A stretch of 64,000 nt of DNA from Panopea generosa (taxonomy: Eukaryota; Mollusca; Bivalvia; Adapedonta; Hiatellidae): positions 49,994,901-50,058,900 of the forward strand of contig CM055911.1 of NCBI GenBank assembly GCA_029582155.1, read 5' to 3'. Positions 49,101-60,400 of this stretch are shown here, in pieces (position 1 is the stretch's first letter; every line of letters begins with the position of its first letter). The notes under the pieces were generated by a model. The model was given only the letters and a program-made list of their open reading frames with translations, made no database searches and had not been told where the DNA came from. A program made the position numbers and the translations under genes.

Positions 49101-52100
49101 CTGTTTGTTTAAAACTTATTTATCTTCCACCGAATTTAAAACGAGCTCTTACAAGTCACGCTCGAAGTATTCCTGGGTTATGCTTAAGTACACTACGCAA
49201 AGCTGTGGCAGAGGATTGAACCCACAATTCCCCCGAACCTGCTGATTTATTTATTATGTATACTTATTCTGATAATAATATCACATGTTAATATATATAT
49301 TTAGGCCTTAGTGCCAGTATGGAGAATTTGCATCAGATCTAACTAAAGGAATATGGTTTATTGACAATTAAACAATGTGACGAAAAGGACATGCAGGATT
49401 TTCAATTTATCTGTACCCTTGACAATATGTTTATGCAGTCCCCCACTATAATAGTTTAATAGTCTAAAAGTATATTTTTAGTTTCATTTAAAGGGAATTA
49501 TCAGGATTTTTCAAAATTTTAAAATGGCTTTATACATTTTTTTCCCAATATATCATTTCTATATATTCTCACTGACCCCGTATTGCAAAAAGGATATCTA
49601 TTTAAACATGCCAAAATAATATACTGAAAAGGGATTTCCTAACTTGGGCTATGCGCCTAGGTTAGACTAAAATATATTTCCTCATATAAACTGTAACATA
49701 TTTTGTCACTTATTGAATAGGTCACATGATTTCATTTGATTTTAATTGATCTGTTTTACAGTTTCACACATCATGAAAATTTTTTCATCTTAGAAAACGT
49801 CTAAATGATGACCTTGAGCAGTTTTTAAGTGCTTTCTACTTATTAATGATAATGAGATGATTTGTATCCAATTCAAAAATAATTTTATAAGACATATTTA
49901 GTAGAAAATTTATGTTCAGCCTAATTTACCTATCTAACAAGATATAGTATGTTTAATGAAACAAGATAAAAAATCTACAAACATTGTCGCGATTACACTA
50001 GATGGATCGTGAAAGTTGTATATAAAGTTGTCAACAATAAAAAAACCTTTTGCAAATATGTGTTCTCCACAAGTTGTATGAAGATATGATTCTTACATAA
50101 TATATAGATCAGTCATTATTGCTTGAACGTCTCACACAACCTCTGTTGGTCCAATTATGCAGAAAAAAACATTGGGTTGACCAGGTTGCTTTTTCACAAT
50201 ATCGAAGGTTTGATGGCACCCCTTCAGTTTTGACAATTCTGCCCATTTGTTGCAGTGTATCACGGCGCATCTTTAGACTGTTATAGCATCATCAAACAGT
50301 TCCCAATGTCACTCAAACTTTGCAGAAACCATGAAAATGTTCCAATGTTCCCATATGCTGAAATGAAATATGACATTTTATGCACTTTTAACAAAAAAAT
50401 GCCCAACCGCTTTACATAGCTCTAATTTCTTTGGCGTAAGAATCTTGCTACAGTCATTTTAGGGGAGTTAATTCTTAAGTGAGACCTTATAGTTGGTAGT
50501 TGCTGTAAAAATTATAGTTGAGGTACAGTATTTATAGATACTTCAACAAAAGTTGTCTGCACTATTTTGTGAATTTATTACATATAGTTTATAAAAGAGT
50601 ATATGTAAAGCTGGCTTCTTTGTTACAATGTAACACTTTTAAACAGAAACACATGCAACATTTATCACTTTATCTAGATCTACATTTTCCTTAAAATGTA
50701 AAATGCAACTTGATTAATTGTGCACATGGTCATTATTACATTAATTTATAATATATTTTGTGTGCATATACATAAAAGCAATTTTTCTATGAATTGTCTC
50801 ATTTGCATGTGAACTTAAAGTTCAAAATTTATATGAGTTAGTGAATTCCATGTGCTAATTACACATTCCTTTCCAGATATCACATATATGATATGGGGTT
50901 AATGCGTTTTTGGCCAATTAAGTGCTGGTTGTATGTTGATTCTTACAGATTCTAAATCAGTTTTATCATACTCGAGCCCCAACTGATTAGCTCAGTAGCG
51001 CATCAGACTATCGATCTAGGGTCGTGTGTTCAAATTACCGCCCATTCATAGTATTCATGCTGATTGATAAACAGCATTGTATATCGTTGTTATTTGTCTC
51101 TCACTGCTGATTGATAAACAGCATTGTATATCGTTGTTATTTGTCTCTCACTGCTGATTGATAAACAGCATTGTATATCGTTGTTATTTGTCTCTCACTG
51201 CTGATTAATAAACAGCATAGTATATCGTTTTTATTTGTCTCTCACTGCTGATTAATAAACAGCATTGTATATCGTTGTTATTTGTCTCTCACTGCTGATT
51301 GATAAACAGCATTGTATATCGTTGTTATTTGTCTCTCACTGCTGATTAATAAACAGCATTGTATATCGTTTTTATTTGTCTCTCACTGCTGATTGATAAA
51401 CAGCATTGTATATCGTTGTTATTTGTCTCTCACTGCTGATTGATGAACAGCATAGTATGTCGTTGTTATTTGTCTCTGACGGCTGATTGATAAACAGCAT
51501 TGTATGTCGTTGTTATTTGTCTCTCACTGCTGATTGATGAACAGCATTGTATGTCGTTGTTATTTGTCTCTCACTGCTGATTGATGAACAGCATTGTATA
51601 TCGTTGTTATTTGTCTCTCACTGCTGATTGATGAACAGCATAGTATATCGTTGTTATTTGTCTCTGACGGCTGATTGATAAACAGCATTGTATGTCGTTG
51701 TTATTTGTCTCTCACTGCTGATTGATAAACAGCATTGTATGTCGTTGTTATTTGTCTCTCACTGCTGATTGATAAACAGCATTGTATATCGTTGTTATTT
51801 GTCTCTCACTGCTGATTGATAAACAGCATTGTATGTCGTTGTTATTTGTCTCTCACTGCTGATTGATAAACAGCATTGTATGTCGTTGTTATTTGTCTCT
51901 CACTGCTGATTGATGAACAGCATAGTATGTCGTTGTTATTTGTCTCTCACTGCTGATTGATAAACAGCATTGTATGTCGTTGTTATTTGTCTCTCACTGC
52001 TGATTGATAAACAGCATTGTATGTCGTTGTTATTTGTCTCTCACTGCTGATTGATGAACAGCATAGTATATCGTTGTTATTTGTCTCTCACTGCTGATTG

Positions 52101-54228
52101 ATGAACAGCATTGTATATCATTGTTATTTGTCTCTTACCGCTGATTGGTAAACAGTATAGTATATCATTGTTATTTGTCTCTCACTAATGATTGATAAAC
52201 AGCATTGTATATTACTGCTGATTGATAAACAGCATTGTATATCGTTGTTATTTGTCTCTTACTGATGATTGATAAACATCATTGTATATCGTTGTTATTT
52301 GTCTCTTACTGATGATTGGTTAACAGCATAGTATATCATTGTTGATTGTCTCTCTCACTGCTGATTGATAAACAGCATAGTATATCATTGTTGATTGTCT
52401 CTCTCACTGCTGATTGATAAACAGCATTGCATAGCGTTGTTGATTGTCTCTCTCACTGCTGATTGATAAACAGCAAAGTGTATCGTCGTTATTTTTCTCT
52501 TACTGCTGATTGATAAACAGCATTGCATAGCGTTGTTTATTGTCTCTCTCACTGCTGATTGATAAACAGCATTGTATATCGTCGTTATGTGTCTCTTACT
52601 GCTGATTGATAAACAGCATTGTATATCATGGTTATTTGCCTCTTACTGCTGATTCAGCTTATATGAACCACTCTTGATTCTGTTTCCTGGGTAGAACCAG
52701 TACTGATTGTCTTTTTGGAGACACCAACATACCGAGCTGAGGATCAAACTTGCAACCTATACCATGATATTTTAATTTCTGTATATCTTTACACCTTCTT
52801 AATGTTTTTTTTTGGTTGTTGTAAATGTTTTAAATATAACTATCAAATATTTTATCATTTTCGATGGTCTTAAAATAAGATTGATGTACGACATTGTGTC
52901 TCATTGTTTTTTGTCTCGCTGCTGATTCAAGTGGGAAAAATTATCAGTTACATGCTGAGATAGGTGTTCTCTCGTTACTGGTTAACCTTCCAGAACCCAA
53001 GGAAATAGTGGTTAGGTTAACTTTCTATTTAACACATGAGAAAAGGTTACATGGTGTCATTTTACATTTTTATATGGATATACATCTTGTGGTGACATCT
53101 ACAGTCAAACTTATATAAGCGGTCACCTCTTTTAAATAGCCATCTGTCTGAAGCAGCCACATTTGCTTTTTTTCCATTTCTATCCTTTCAGGGCAAATTA
53201 ACCTGTTTTAACAACCTGCCTAAAAGGCCACTGTCGTCATCGTCGGCGCCGTCTGTAGACACCCAGGTTAAACTTTTGCGTTTAAGTTTCAGAAATCTAT
53301 GCAACCGCGCATTGGATATGAATGAAACTTTACCACCATCATTGGAACACACAGTGATAAGAACCATAACTCTGGATCGCATTTTGGCAGATATATACAC
53401 CAAAGTTAAAGTTTTGCGTTTAGTTGCGTTTAAGTTTTAAGATATCTATGCAACTTCACATGTATTTCACCATCATCAATGGAACTCACAGAGATAAGAA
53501 CCATAACTCGGGGTTGCATTTTTGCAAAGTTACGACCTTTTTAGACTTATTTTTTCGTCTGTAGACACCCAGGTTGAACTTCTGCGTTTAGCTGCGTTTA
53601 AGTTTTGTTGTTTGCCTCAAATCTCAATCTTTGCATGGGTGGTGGGTTTTATCCCATTGGCGAGCTGTGTTAACTTCTGACAACTCTTGTTCTGCTTCTC
53701 TTGCCTGGCTGCTTAAGACAGGTTTGACTCTATTTAATATTGACTTCAGATGCTGTCTATTACAGATACCGTTTGATTATGATGGATGATTTCCCGTGTC
53801 ATGATCAGAACCATGCCATCAATTTCACATGCGACTCACCTGTGCTGCTCCATGGTGCAATAGTGTACGGGTGTCTGGACGAGTCTGCCGACTACACCAC
53901 AAAGACATACGTGTACAATGTTACAGACAAACTGATGTTGTGTTCAAAATGCTTGACACTATCAACTACACGTGAACAACACACATATGACATCAAATTC
54001 TCCAAACCTGTTGAGGTTTTACCGGGAAAGCAATACTCAGTCACCGTCCAAATGGATGGACCCCCTTCAAAAGTAGGCGTCCATGGCACAAGTACCTTGT
54101 CATCAGCAGGGGTGACATTTCACTTCACGAACAATCCAGACAGTGAAACGTCAATTGACAAAGGACAAATTCCTGGTTTGTTATTTACTCGATTACACAA
54201 TGTAAAGGTGAATACTACCAGTAGATAG
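43187..54228 (+). CDS. BTB-BACK-PHR domain protein (BTBD1/2/3/6 group)
   Basis: Five coding exons join in frame to 441 codons: 43187-43452, 44707-44863, 46254-46469, 48875-49098 and 53766-54228. All introns are GT-AG; phases are 2,0,0,2. Residues about 20-125 form a BTB domain (NFDVTFLLGQNREPVRAHKY, SSVFQSIFCG, TLLLYMYCDEA). Residues about 135-235 form the BACK domain (LLYEAMLRWAEKKC, ALVPVLYYIRFPLM). From residue 288 to the end lies a PHR domain (YRLIMMDDF, DSPVLLHGAIVYGC, GVTFHF, GQIPGLLF). Family members act as substrate adaptors for Cullin-3 ubiquitin ligases or bind topoisomerase I; substrate here is unknown. Length is close to vertebrate BTBD6/BTBD3 without their N-terminal extension. 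The ATG follows an acceptor by four bases, so a 5' UTR intron is likely. The gene looks intact. Confidence 0.9.
43523..43712 (+). mobile_element. MITE family M, copy 1 (intron 1)
   Basis: Starts caggccatgataaattaatt, then gctagatg, and has a pyrimidine-rich interior with caccc and A-runs. The far end (aatttaattaattcataacg) is a degenerate inverted copy of the start. Related to 48354-48552. It lies just inside intron 1 of the BTB gene. Confidence 0.5.
43815..44040 (-). mobile_element. SINE with tRNA-Cys-like head
   Basis: The minus strand has a tRNA-like head (ctagtggtccagtgcctaac, a GCA-type anticodon region ggactgcaaacc, box B aaggttcgattcccg). A body follows whose + strand form is ccctggttcttttacatgcc, cggtgttaagcatcgataca and gggacctcaa, which I recall as a widespread invertebrate SINE body. 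It lies in intron 1 of the BTB gene. Confidence 0.7.
45300..45760. repeat. Probable old interspersed repeat in intron 2
   Basis: Contains agctattgtcatgaccatgg and two copies of tggtgactaaacttcataaa plus cacattcat, at about 45400 and 45722. It lies in intron 2 of the BTB gene (44864-46253). Family not identified. Confidence 0.45.
45840..46115 (+). repeat. ~31-bp tandem repeat, about nine copies
   Basis: Units of the form cagttatgtccccttaacaa followed by ctgtatagtga, with substitutions. It lies in intron 2 of the BTB gene, ending about 140 bases before exon 3. Confidence 0.92.
46483..46535 (+). mobile_element. SINE family A, 5' half of a split copy
   Basis: The tRNA-like head (cctggtcctggttagctcag, tcagtaatatggctgactat) breaks off in the anticodon region. 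The matching continuation (attatcaatccagaggc) starts near 47690. It begins 14 bases after the exon 3 donor. Confidence 0.7.
46536..47479. mobile_element. hAT-like non-autonomous element, 944 bp
   Basis: The ends are inverted: left CAGGGCTAGAATTTAAC, right (reverse complement) CAGGGCTCGAATTTAAG, 15 of 17 identical. CAGGG ends are typical of hAT elements. Both ends also hold small local palindromes (cactggcaattttggccagt and actcgcaaaatgcgag-like). The interior is AT-rich with no transposase. The 8-base flanks (TGTATTTT / ATTTTTAA) do not form a clear target duplication. It sits in intron 3, inside a split SINE. Confidence 0.65.
47485..47685 (-). mobile_element. SINE family B, minus strand
   Basis: Reverse complement shows a degenerate tRNA-like head with box B (aaggtcgtgggttgatcctc), core (cttcggtaagacactttctc, cgcatatgcttaatactggt) and tail (gatttgtctaagttgtaaca). 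Together with the hAT-like element it separates the two halves of a family A SINE. Confidence 0.7.
47690..47945 (+). mobile_element. SINE family A, 3' half of a split copy
   Basis: Starts in the anticodon region (tattatcaatccagaggc), passes box B (gctttgaatccctgcc), then a body with ctctcgctgcttattcaagc and a tail with gatcgtctgtcagcc and ttcaaacaagcaa. It completes the head at 46483-46535. Confidence 0.75.
48354..48552 (+). mobile_element. MITE family M, copy 2 (best ends)
   Basis: Terminal inverted repeats: left TAAGGCCATAACAAATTAAT, right (reverse complement) TTAGGCCATTATAAATTAAT. The interior has cgcccg and an A-rich middle. About 199 bp, in intron 3 of the BTB gene (46470-48874), 322 bases before exon 4. 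Confidence 0.7.
49099..50972 (+). other. First part of intron 4 of the BTB gene
   Basis: Begins gtctgt after exon 4. AT-rich; holds the minus-strand interspersed repeat at 49540-49630. A GC-richer part near 50130-50330 may be mobile-element debris but was not identified. No coding signal. Confidence 0.55.
49540..49630 (-). repeat. Interspersed repeat, copy 2
   Basis: Reverse complement matches 21205-21290: tttttggcatgtttaaatag-like words, acggggtcagtgag and tatattgggaaaaaaatgta. Confidence 0.6.
50973..51049 (+). mobile_element. SINE family A head feeding a minisatellite
   Basis: tRNA-like head with box A (tgattagctcagtagcgc) and a degenerate box B (gtgtgttcaaattaccg). The body that should follow is replaced by the 47-bp array. 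Confidence 0.8.
51050..52656 (+). repeat. 47-bp minisatellite derived from a SINE body
   Basis: About 34 copies of a 47-base unit containing ctgattgataaacagcattg, tatatcgttgttatttgtct and ctcactg. The same word order (gattgatatgt ... ctcattatcgtttgtctctc, accgctgattca) is found once in full family A SINEs such as 42691-42966. The first unit continues directly from the SINE head at 50973, and the last returns to the SINE-like gctgattcag. Later copies are more diverged. The array is in intron 4 of the BTB gene. Confidence 0.95.
52677..52775 (-). mobile_element. SINE family B, partial
   Basis: tttcctgggtagaaccagta is followed by ctttttggagacaccaacat and a degenerate box B (gaggatcaaacttgcaacct). 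Orientation is as at 47485-47685. Confidence 0.6.
52885..53030 (+). mobile_element. SINE family A, body and partial tail
   Basis: Contains gtctcattgttttttgtctc, gctgctgattcaagtgggaa, ttatcagttacatgctgaga and tggttaggttaac, matching the body of the 29689 copy. It may be the displaced 3' part of the copy whose head is at 50973. Confidence 0.7.
53215..53650. repeat. Interspersed repeat with internal duplication before exon 5
   Basis: The word gtctgtagacacccaggtt occurs at about 53249 and 53560, and 'gtttagttgcgtttaagttt', 'gataagaaccataactc' and 'atctatgcaac' recur in between. No coding content; it ends about 115 bases before exon 5 of the BTB gene. Confidence 0.6.
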
Positions 54229-54245
54229 AGATGTTGATGGGTACC

Positions 54246-54251
54246 ATTAAA
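54246..54251 (+). terminator. Candidate polyadenylation signal (ATTAAA) of the BTB gene
   Basis: Common variant hexamer 17 bases after the stop codon; rather close, so the AATAAA at 54413 may be used instead. Confidence 0.25.
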
Positions 54252-54292
54252 ATATAATATATGTAAGAGATTCAATTTGAGAAGAAAAAAAC

Positions 54293-54437
54293 AATTCATT
54301 GCTAGATTCGCGGATAGGAGGGGTGGGGTGGGGGTCAGATTTTTTCTTTTATGAAAATAAAAAGGGTCGGGCAGAACGAAAATTAGGTGGCGAGCGGGGA
54401 TGGTACTCAAGCAATAAATTTATTTTGGCCTAATCTA
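54293..54437 (-). mobile_element. MITE family M, copy 3, in the 3' flank of the BTB gene
   Basis: Inverted relative to copy 2. It shares attgctagatt, atgaaaataaaaagggtc, gggcag and the end ataaatttattttggcctaa. The left terminal repeat is cut. AATAAA within it (54413-54418) is the first full polyadenylation hexamer after the stop codon. Confidence 0.6.
54413..54418 (+). terminator. Candidate polyadenylation signal inside a MITE
   Basis: AATAAA, 185 bases after the BTB gene stop codon and about 35 bases before the 36-bp array starts. Confidence 0.4.
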
Positions 54438-54449
54438 GTAATTTGAAAG

Positions 54450-57400
54450 TGTTCATGACCCTATTGTATGTGATATGAATAGCCCTATTGTTAATGACGC
54501 TAATGTATGTGATATGTTTGAAATTGTTCATGACCCTATTGTATTTGATATGTATCAATTTGTTCATGACCCTATTTATGGGATATGTACGAATTTGTTC
54601 ATGACCCTATTTTACGGGATATGTAGGAAATGTTCATGGCCTTATTGTATATGATATGTTTGAAATTGTTCATGACACTACTGTACGGGATGTGTATGAA
54701 TTTGTTCATGGCCCTATTTTACGGGATATCTATGAAATTGTTCAAGATATGTATGAATATGTTCATCGCCCTGTTGTATGGGATATGTGTATGAATTTGT
54801 TTATCACCCGATTTTATGTCATATGTATGAATTTGTTCATGACCCAATTGTATGTAATATGTATGAACTTGTTTATGACCCAATTGTACAGGCTATGTAT
54901 GAAGTTGTTCATCATCCTATTTTACGGGATATGTATGAATTTGTTCATGGCCCTTTTGTACAGGATATGTTTATAATTGTTCATCACCCTATTGTACAGG
55001 TTATGTATGAATTTGTTTATCACCCTATTATACGGGATATGAATGAATTTGTTCATCGCCCTTTTGTACAGGATATGTTTATAATTGTTCATCACCCTAT
55101 TGTATATGGTATGTTTGAAATTGTTCATCACCCTATTGTATGTGATATGTATGAAGTTGTTCATTGCCCTATTGTACAGGATATGTATAAATTTGTTCAT
55201 TACCCTATTAAAAAGGGATATGTATGAATTTGTTCATGGCCCTATTGTAAAGGATATGTTTGAACTTGTTCATCGCGCTATTGTACGGGATATGTATGAA
55301 TTTGTTCATCGCCCTATTGTATGGCATGTTTGAAATTGTTCATCACCCTATTGTACGGGATATGTATGAATTTGTTCATGGCCCAATTGTACATAATATG
55401 TATGAACTTATTAATGGCCCTATTGTACAGGATATGTATGAATTTGTTCATTGCCCTATTGTACAGCCAATGTATGAATTTGTTCATCACCCTATTTTAT
55501 GTGATATGTATCAATTTTTTCATGACCCAATTGTACGGGATATGTTTGAAATTGTTCATTGCTTTAGTCTACGGGATATGTATGAATTTGTTCATGGCCC
55601 AATTGTATGTAATATGTATGAACTTGTTTATGACCCAATTGTACAGGCTATGTATGAATTTGTTCATCGCCCTATTATACGGGATATGTATGAATTTGTT
55701 CATGGCCCTTTTGTACAGGATATGTTTATAATTGTTCATCACCCTATTGTACAGGCTATGTATGAATTTGTTCATCATCCTATTATACGGGATATGTATG
55801 AATTTGTTCATCGCCCTGTTGTACAGGATATGTTTATAATTGTTCATCACCCTATTGTACAGGCTATGTATGAATTTGTTCATCATCCTATTATACGGGA
55901 TATGTATGAATTTGTTCATCGCCCTGTTGTACAGGATATGTTTATAATTATTCATCACCCTATTGTATATGATATGTTTGAAATTGTTTATGGCCTTAGT
56001 GTACGGGATATGTTTGAAATTGTTCATGGCCTTAATGTACGGGATATGTATGAATTTGTTCATGGACCAATTGTATGTAATATGTATGAACTTGTTTATG
56101 ACCCTATTGTACAGGATATTTATGAATTTGCTCATCACCCTATTGTATATGATACGTTTGAAATTGTTCATCAACCTATTGTACGGGATATGTATGAATT
56201 TGTTCATGGCCCAATTGTACATAATATGTATGACTTCATTCATGGCCCTATTATACAGGATATGTATGGATTTGTTCATTGCCCTAATGTAGAGGCAATG
56301 TATGAATTTGTTCATCACCCAATTTTATGTCGTATGTATGAATTTGTTCATGACCCTATTGTATGGGATAAGTTTGAAATTGTTCATGGTCTTAGTGTAC
56401 GGGATGTGTATGAATTTGTTCATTGCCCTAATGTAGAGGCAATGTATGAATTTATTCATGGCCCAATTGTATGTTATATGTATGAATTTGTTCATGACCC
56501 TATTGCATGTGATATGTATAAAAAAAATTTCATGACCCTATTGTACGGGATATGTATGAATTTGTTCATCACCCTATTGTATATAATATGTTTGAAATTG
56601 TTCGTGACCCTATTGCATGTGATATGTATGAATTTGTTCATTACCCTATTGTACAGGATATGTATAAAATTGTTCTTAGCCTGATTGTACGGGATATGTA
56701 TGAATTTGTTCATCGCCCTATTGTATATGATATGTTTGAAATTGTTCATCACCCTATTGTACGGGATATGTCATTCATGGCCCTATTGTACAGGATATGT
56801 ATAGATTTGTTCATTGCCCTTTTGTAGAGGTAATGTATGAATTTGTTCATCACCCAATTTTATGTCATATGTATGAATTTGTTCATGACCCTATTGTATG
56901 GGATATGTTTAAAATTGTTCATGGCCTTAGTGTACAGGATATGTATGAATTTGTTCATGGCCCAATTGTATGTAATATGTATGAACTTGTTTATGACCCT
57001 ATTGTACAGTCTATGTATGGATTTGTTCATCGCCCTATTGTACAGGCTATGTATGAATTTGTTCATCGCCCTTTTGTACAGGATATGTTTATAATTGTTC
57101 ATCACCCTATTGTATGTAATATGTATGAACTTGTTTATGACCTAATTGTACAGGCTATGTATGGATTTGTTCATCGCCCTATTGTACAGGCTATTGTACA
57201 GGCTATGGCCCTTTTGTACAGGTTATGTTTATAATTGTTCATCACCCTATTGTACAGGCTATGTATGAATTTGTTCATCACATTATTATACGGGATTATA
57301 CGGGATATGTATGAGTTTGTTCATCGCCCTTTTGTACAGGATATGTTTATAATTGTTCATCACCCTATTGTATATGATATGTTTGAAATTGTTCATCGCC

Positions 57401-60400
57401 CTATTATACGGGATATGTATGAATTTGTTCATCGCCCTGTTGTACGGGAATTTGTTCATCACCCTATTATATGGGATATGTTTATAATTGTTCATCACCC
57501 AATTGTACAGGCTATGTATGAATTTGTTCATCGCCCTATTATACGGGATATGTATGAATTTGTTCATCGCCCTATTGTATAGGATATGTATGAATTTGTT
57601 CATTACCATATTGTAAGGGATATATATGAATTTGTTCATGGCCCTATTGTAAATGATATGTATGAACTTGTTCTTAGCCTGATTGTGCGGGATATGTTTG
57701 AAATTGTTCATCGACCTATTGTACGGGATATGTATGAATTTGTTCATCGCCCTATTGTATGATTTGTTTGAAATTGTTCATCACCCTATTGTACAGGATA
57801 TGTATGAATTTGTTCATAGCCATAGTGTACATAATATGTATGAATTTATTAATGGCCCTATTGTACAGGATATGTATGAATTTGTTCATCGCCCTATTGT
57901 ACAAGCTATTGTACAGGCTATGTATGAATTTGTTCATTGCCCTATTATACGGGATATGTATGAACTTGTTCATCGCCCTATTGTAAAGGATATGTATGAA
58001 CTTGTTTTGAGCCTGATTATATGGGATATGTTTGAAATTGTTCATCACCTTATTGTACGGGATATGTATGAATTTGTTCATCGCCCAATTGTATATGGTA
58101 TGTTTGAAATTTGTTCATTGCCCTATTGTATGGGATATTTATGAATTTGTTCATTACCCTATTGAAAGGGAATGTATGAATTTGTTCATCGCCCTATTTT
58201 AAAGGACATGTATGAACTTGTTCTTAGCCTGATTGTAAGGGATATGTTTGAAATTGTTCATTGCCCTATTGTACAGGCAATGTATGGATTTGTTCATCGC
58301 CCTATTGTACAGGCTATGGTACAGGCTATGTATGAATTTGTTCATCGCCCTTTTGTACAGGATATGTTTATAATTGTTCATCCCCCTATTGTATGTGATA
58401 TATATGAATTTGTTCATGGCCCAATTGTATGTAATATGTATGAACTTGTTTATGACCCAATTGTACAGGCTATATATCGATTTGTTCATCACCCTATTGT
58501 ACAGGCTATTGTACAGGCTATGTATGAAGTTGTTCATCATCCTATTTTACGGGATATGTATGAATTTGTTCATGGCCCTTTTGTACAGGATATGTTTATA
58601 ATTGTTCATCACCCTATTGTACAGGCTATGTATGAATTTGTTCATCCCCCTATTATACGGGATATGTATGAATTTGTTCATCGCTCTGTTGTACAGGAAT
58701 TTATTCATCGCCCTATTATATGGGATATGTTTATAATTGTTCATCACCCTATTGTACAGGCTATGTATGAATTTGTTCATCGCCCTATTGTATGGGATAT
58801 GTATATATTTTTGTTCATTACCCTTTTGTAAGGGATATGTATGAATTTGTTCATGGCCCTATTGTAAAGGATATGTATGAACTTGTTCTTAGCCTGATTG
58901 TACGGGAAATGTTTGAAATTGTTCATCGCCCTTTTGTATATGGTATGTTTGAAATTGTTCATCACCCTATTGTACGGGATATGTATGAATTTGTTCATAG
59001 CCAAAGTGTACATAATATGTATGAATTTATTAATGGCCCTATTGTACAGGATATGTATAAATTTGTTCATCACCCTATTTTACCGGATATGTATGAATTT
59101 GTTCATCGCCCTATTATATGGGATATGTATGAACTTGTTCATCGCCCTATTGTAAAGGATATGTTTAAATTTATTCATTGCCCAATTGTACATAATATGT
59201 ATGAATTTATTAATGGCCCTATTGTACAGGATATGTATGAATTTGTTCATCACCCTATTTTGCAGGATATGTATGAATTTGTTCATCGCCCTATTATATG
59301 GGATATGTATGAACTTGTTCATCGCCCTATTGTAAAGGATATGTTTAAATTTATTCATTGCCCAATTGTACATAATATGTATGAATTTATTAATGGCCCT
59401 ATTGTACAGGATATGTATGAATTTGTTCATCACCCTATTTTGCAGGATATGTATGAATTTGTTCATCGTCCTATTGTACAGGATATGTTTATAACTGTTC
59501 ATCACCCTATTGTATATGATATGTTTGAATTTGTTCATCACCCTATTGTACGGGATATGTATGAGTTTGTTCATTGCCCTATTGTATATGATACGTTTGA
59601 AATTGTTCATCAACCTATTGTATGGGATATGTATGAATTTGTTCATGGCCCAATTGTACATAATATGTATGAATTCATTCATGGCCCTATTGTACAGGAT
59701 ATGTATGGATTTGTTCATTGCCCTAATGTAGAGGCAATGTATGAATTTGTTATCACCCAATTTTATGTCATATATATGAATTTGTTCATGACCCTATTAT
59801 ATGGGATATGTTTGAAATTGTTCATGGCCTTAGTGTACGGGAAATGTATGAATTTGTTCATGGCCCAATTGTATGTAATATGTATCAACTTGTTTATGAC
59901 CCTATTGTACAGGCTATGTATGAATTTGTTCATCATCCTATTTTACGGGATATGTATGAATTTGTTCATGGCCCTTTTGTACAGGATATGTTTATAATTG
60001 TTCATCACCCTTTTGTACAGGCTATGTATGAATTTGTTCATCATCCTATTTTACGGGATATGTATGAATTTGTTCATGGCCCTTTTGTACAGGATATGTT
60101 TATAATTGTTCATCACCCTATTGTACAGGCTATGTATGAATTTGTTCATCCCCCTATTATACGGGATATGTGTGAATTTGTTCATCGCTCTGTTGTACAT
60201 GAATTTATTCATCGCCCTATTATATGGGATATGTTTATAATTGTTCATCACCCTATTGTACAGGCTATTGTACAGGCTATGTATGAAGTTGTTCATCATC
60301 CTATTTTACGGGATATGTATGAATTTGTTCATGGCCCTTTTGTACAGGATATGTTTATAATTGTTCATCACCCTATTGTACAGGCTATGTATGAATTTGT

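Noticed and set aside
55569-56318. 249-codon minus-strand frame (MNKFIHIPYNR repeats)
   Set aside because: Antisense shadow of the 36-bp array, open for the same reason.
55260-56684. 474-codon open frame (MYEFVHxPIVRD repeats) as a protein gene
   Set aside because: It is a by-product of a 36-bp unit with no stops; other frames are open too, units differ mainly at amino-acid-changing sites, and frameshifts end each frame.
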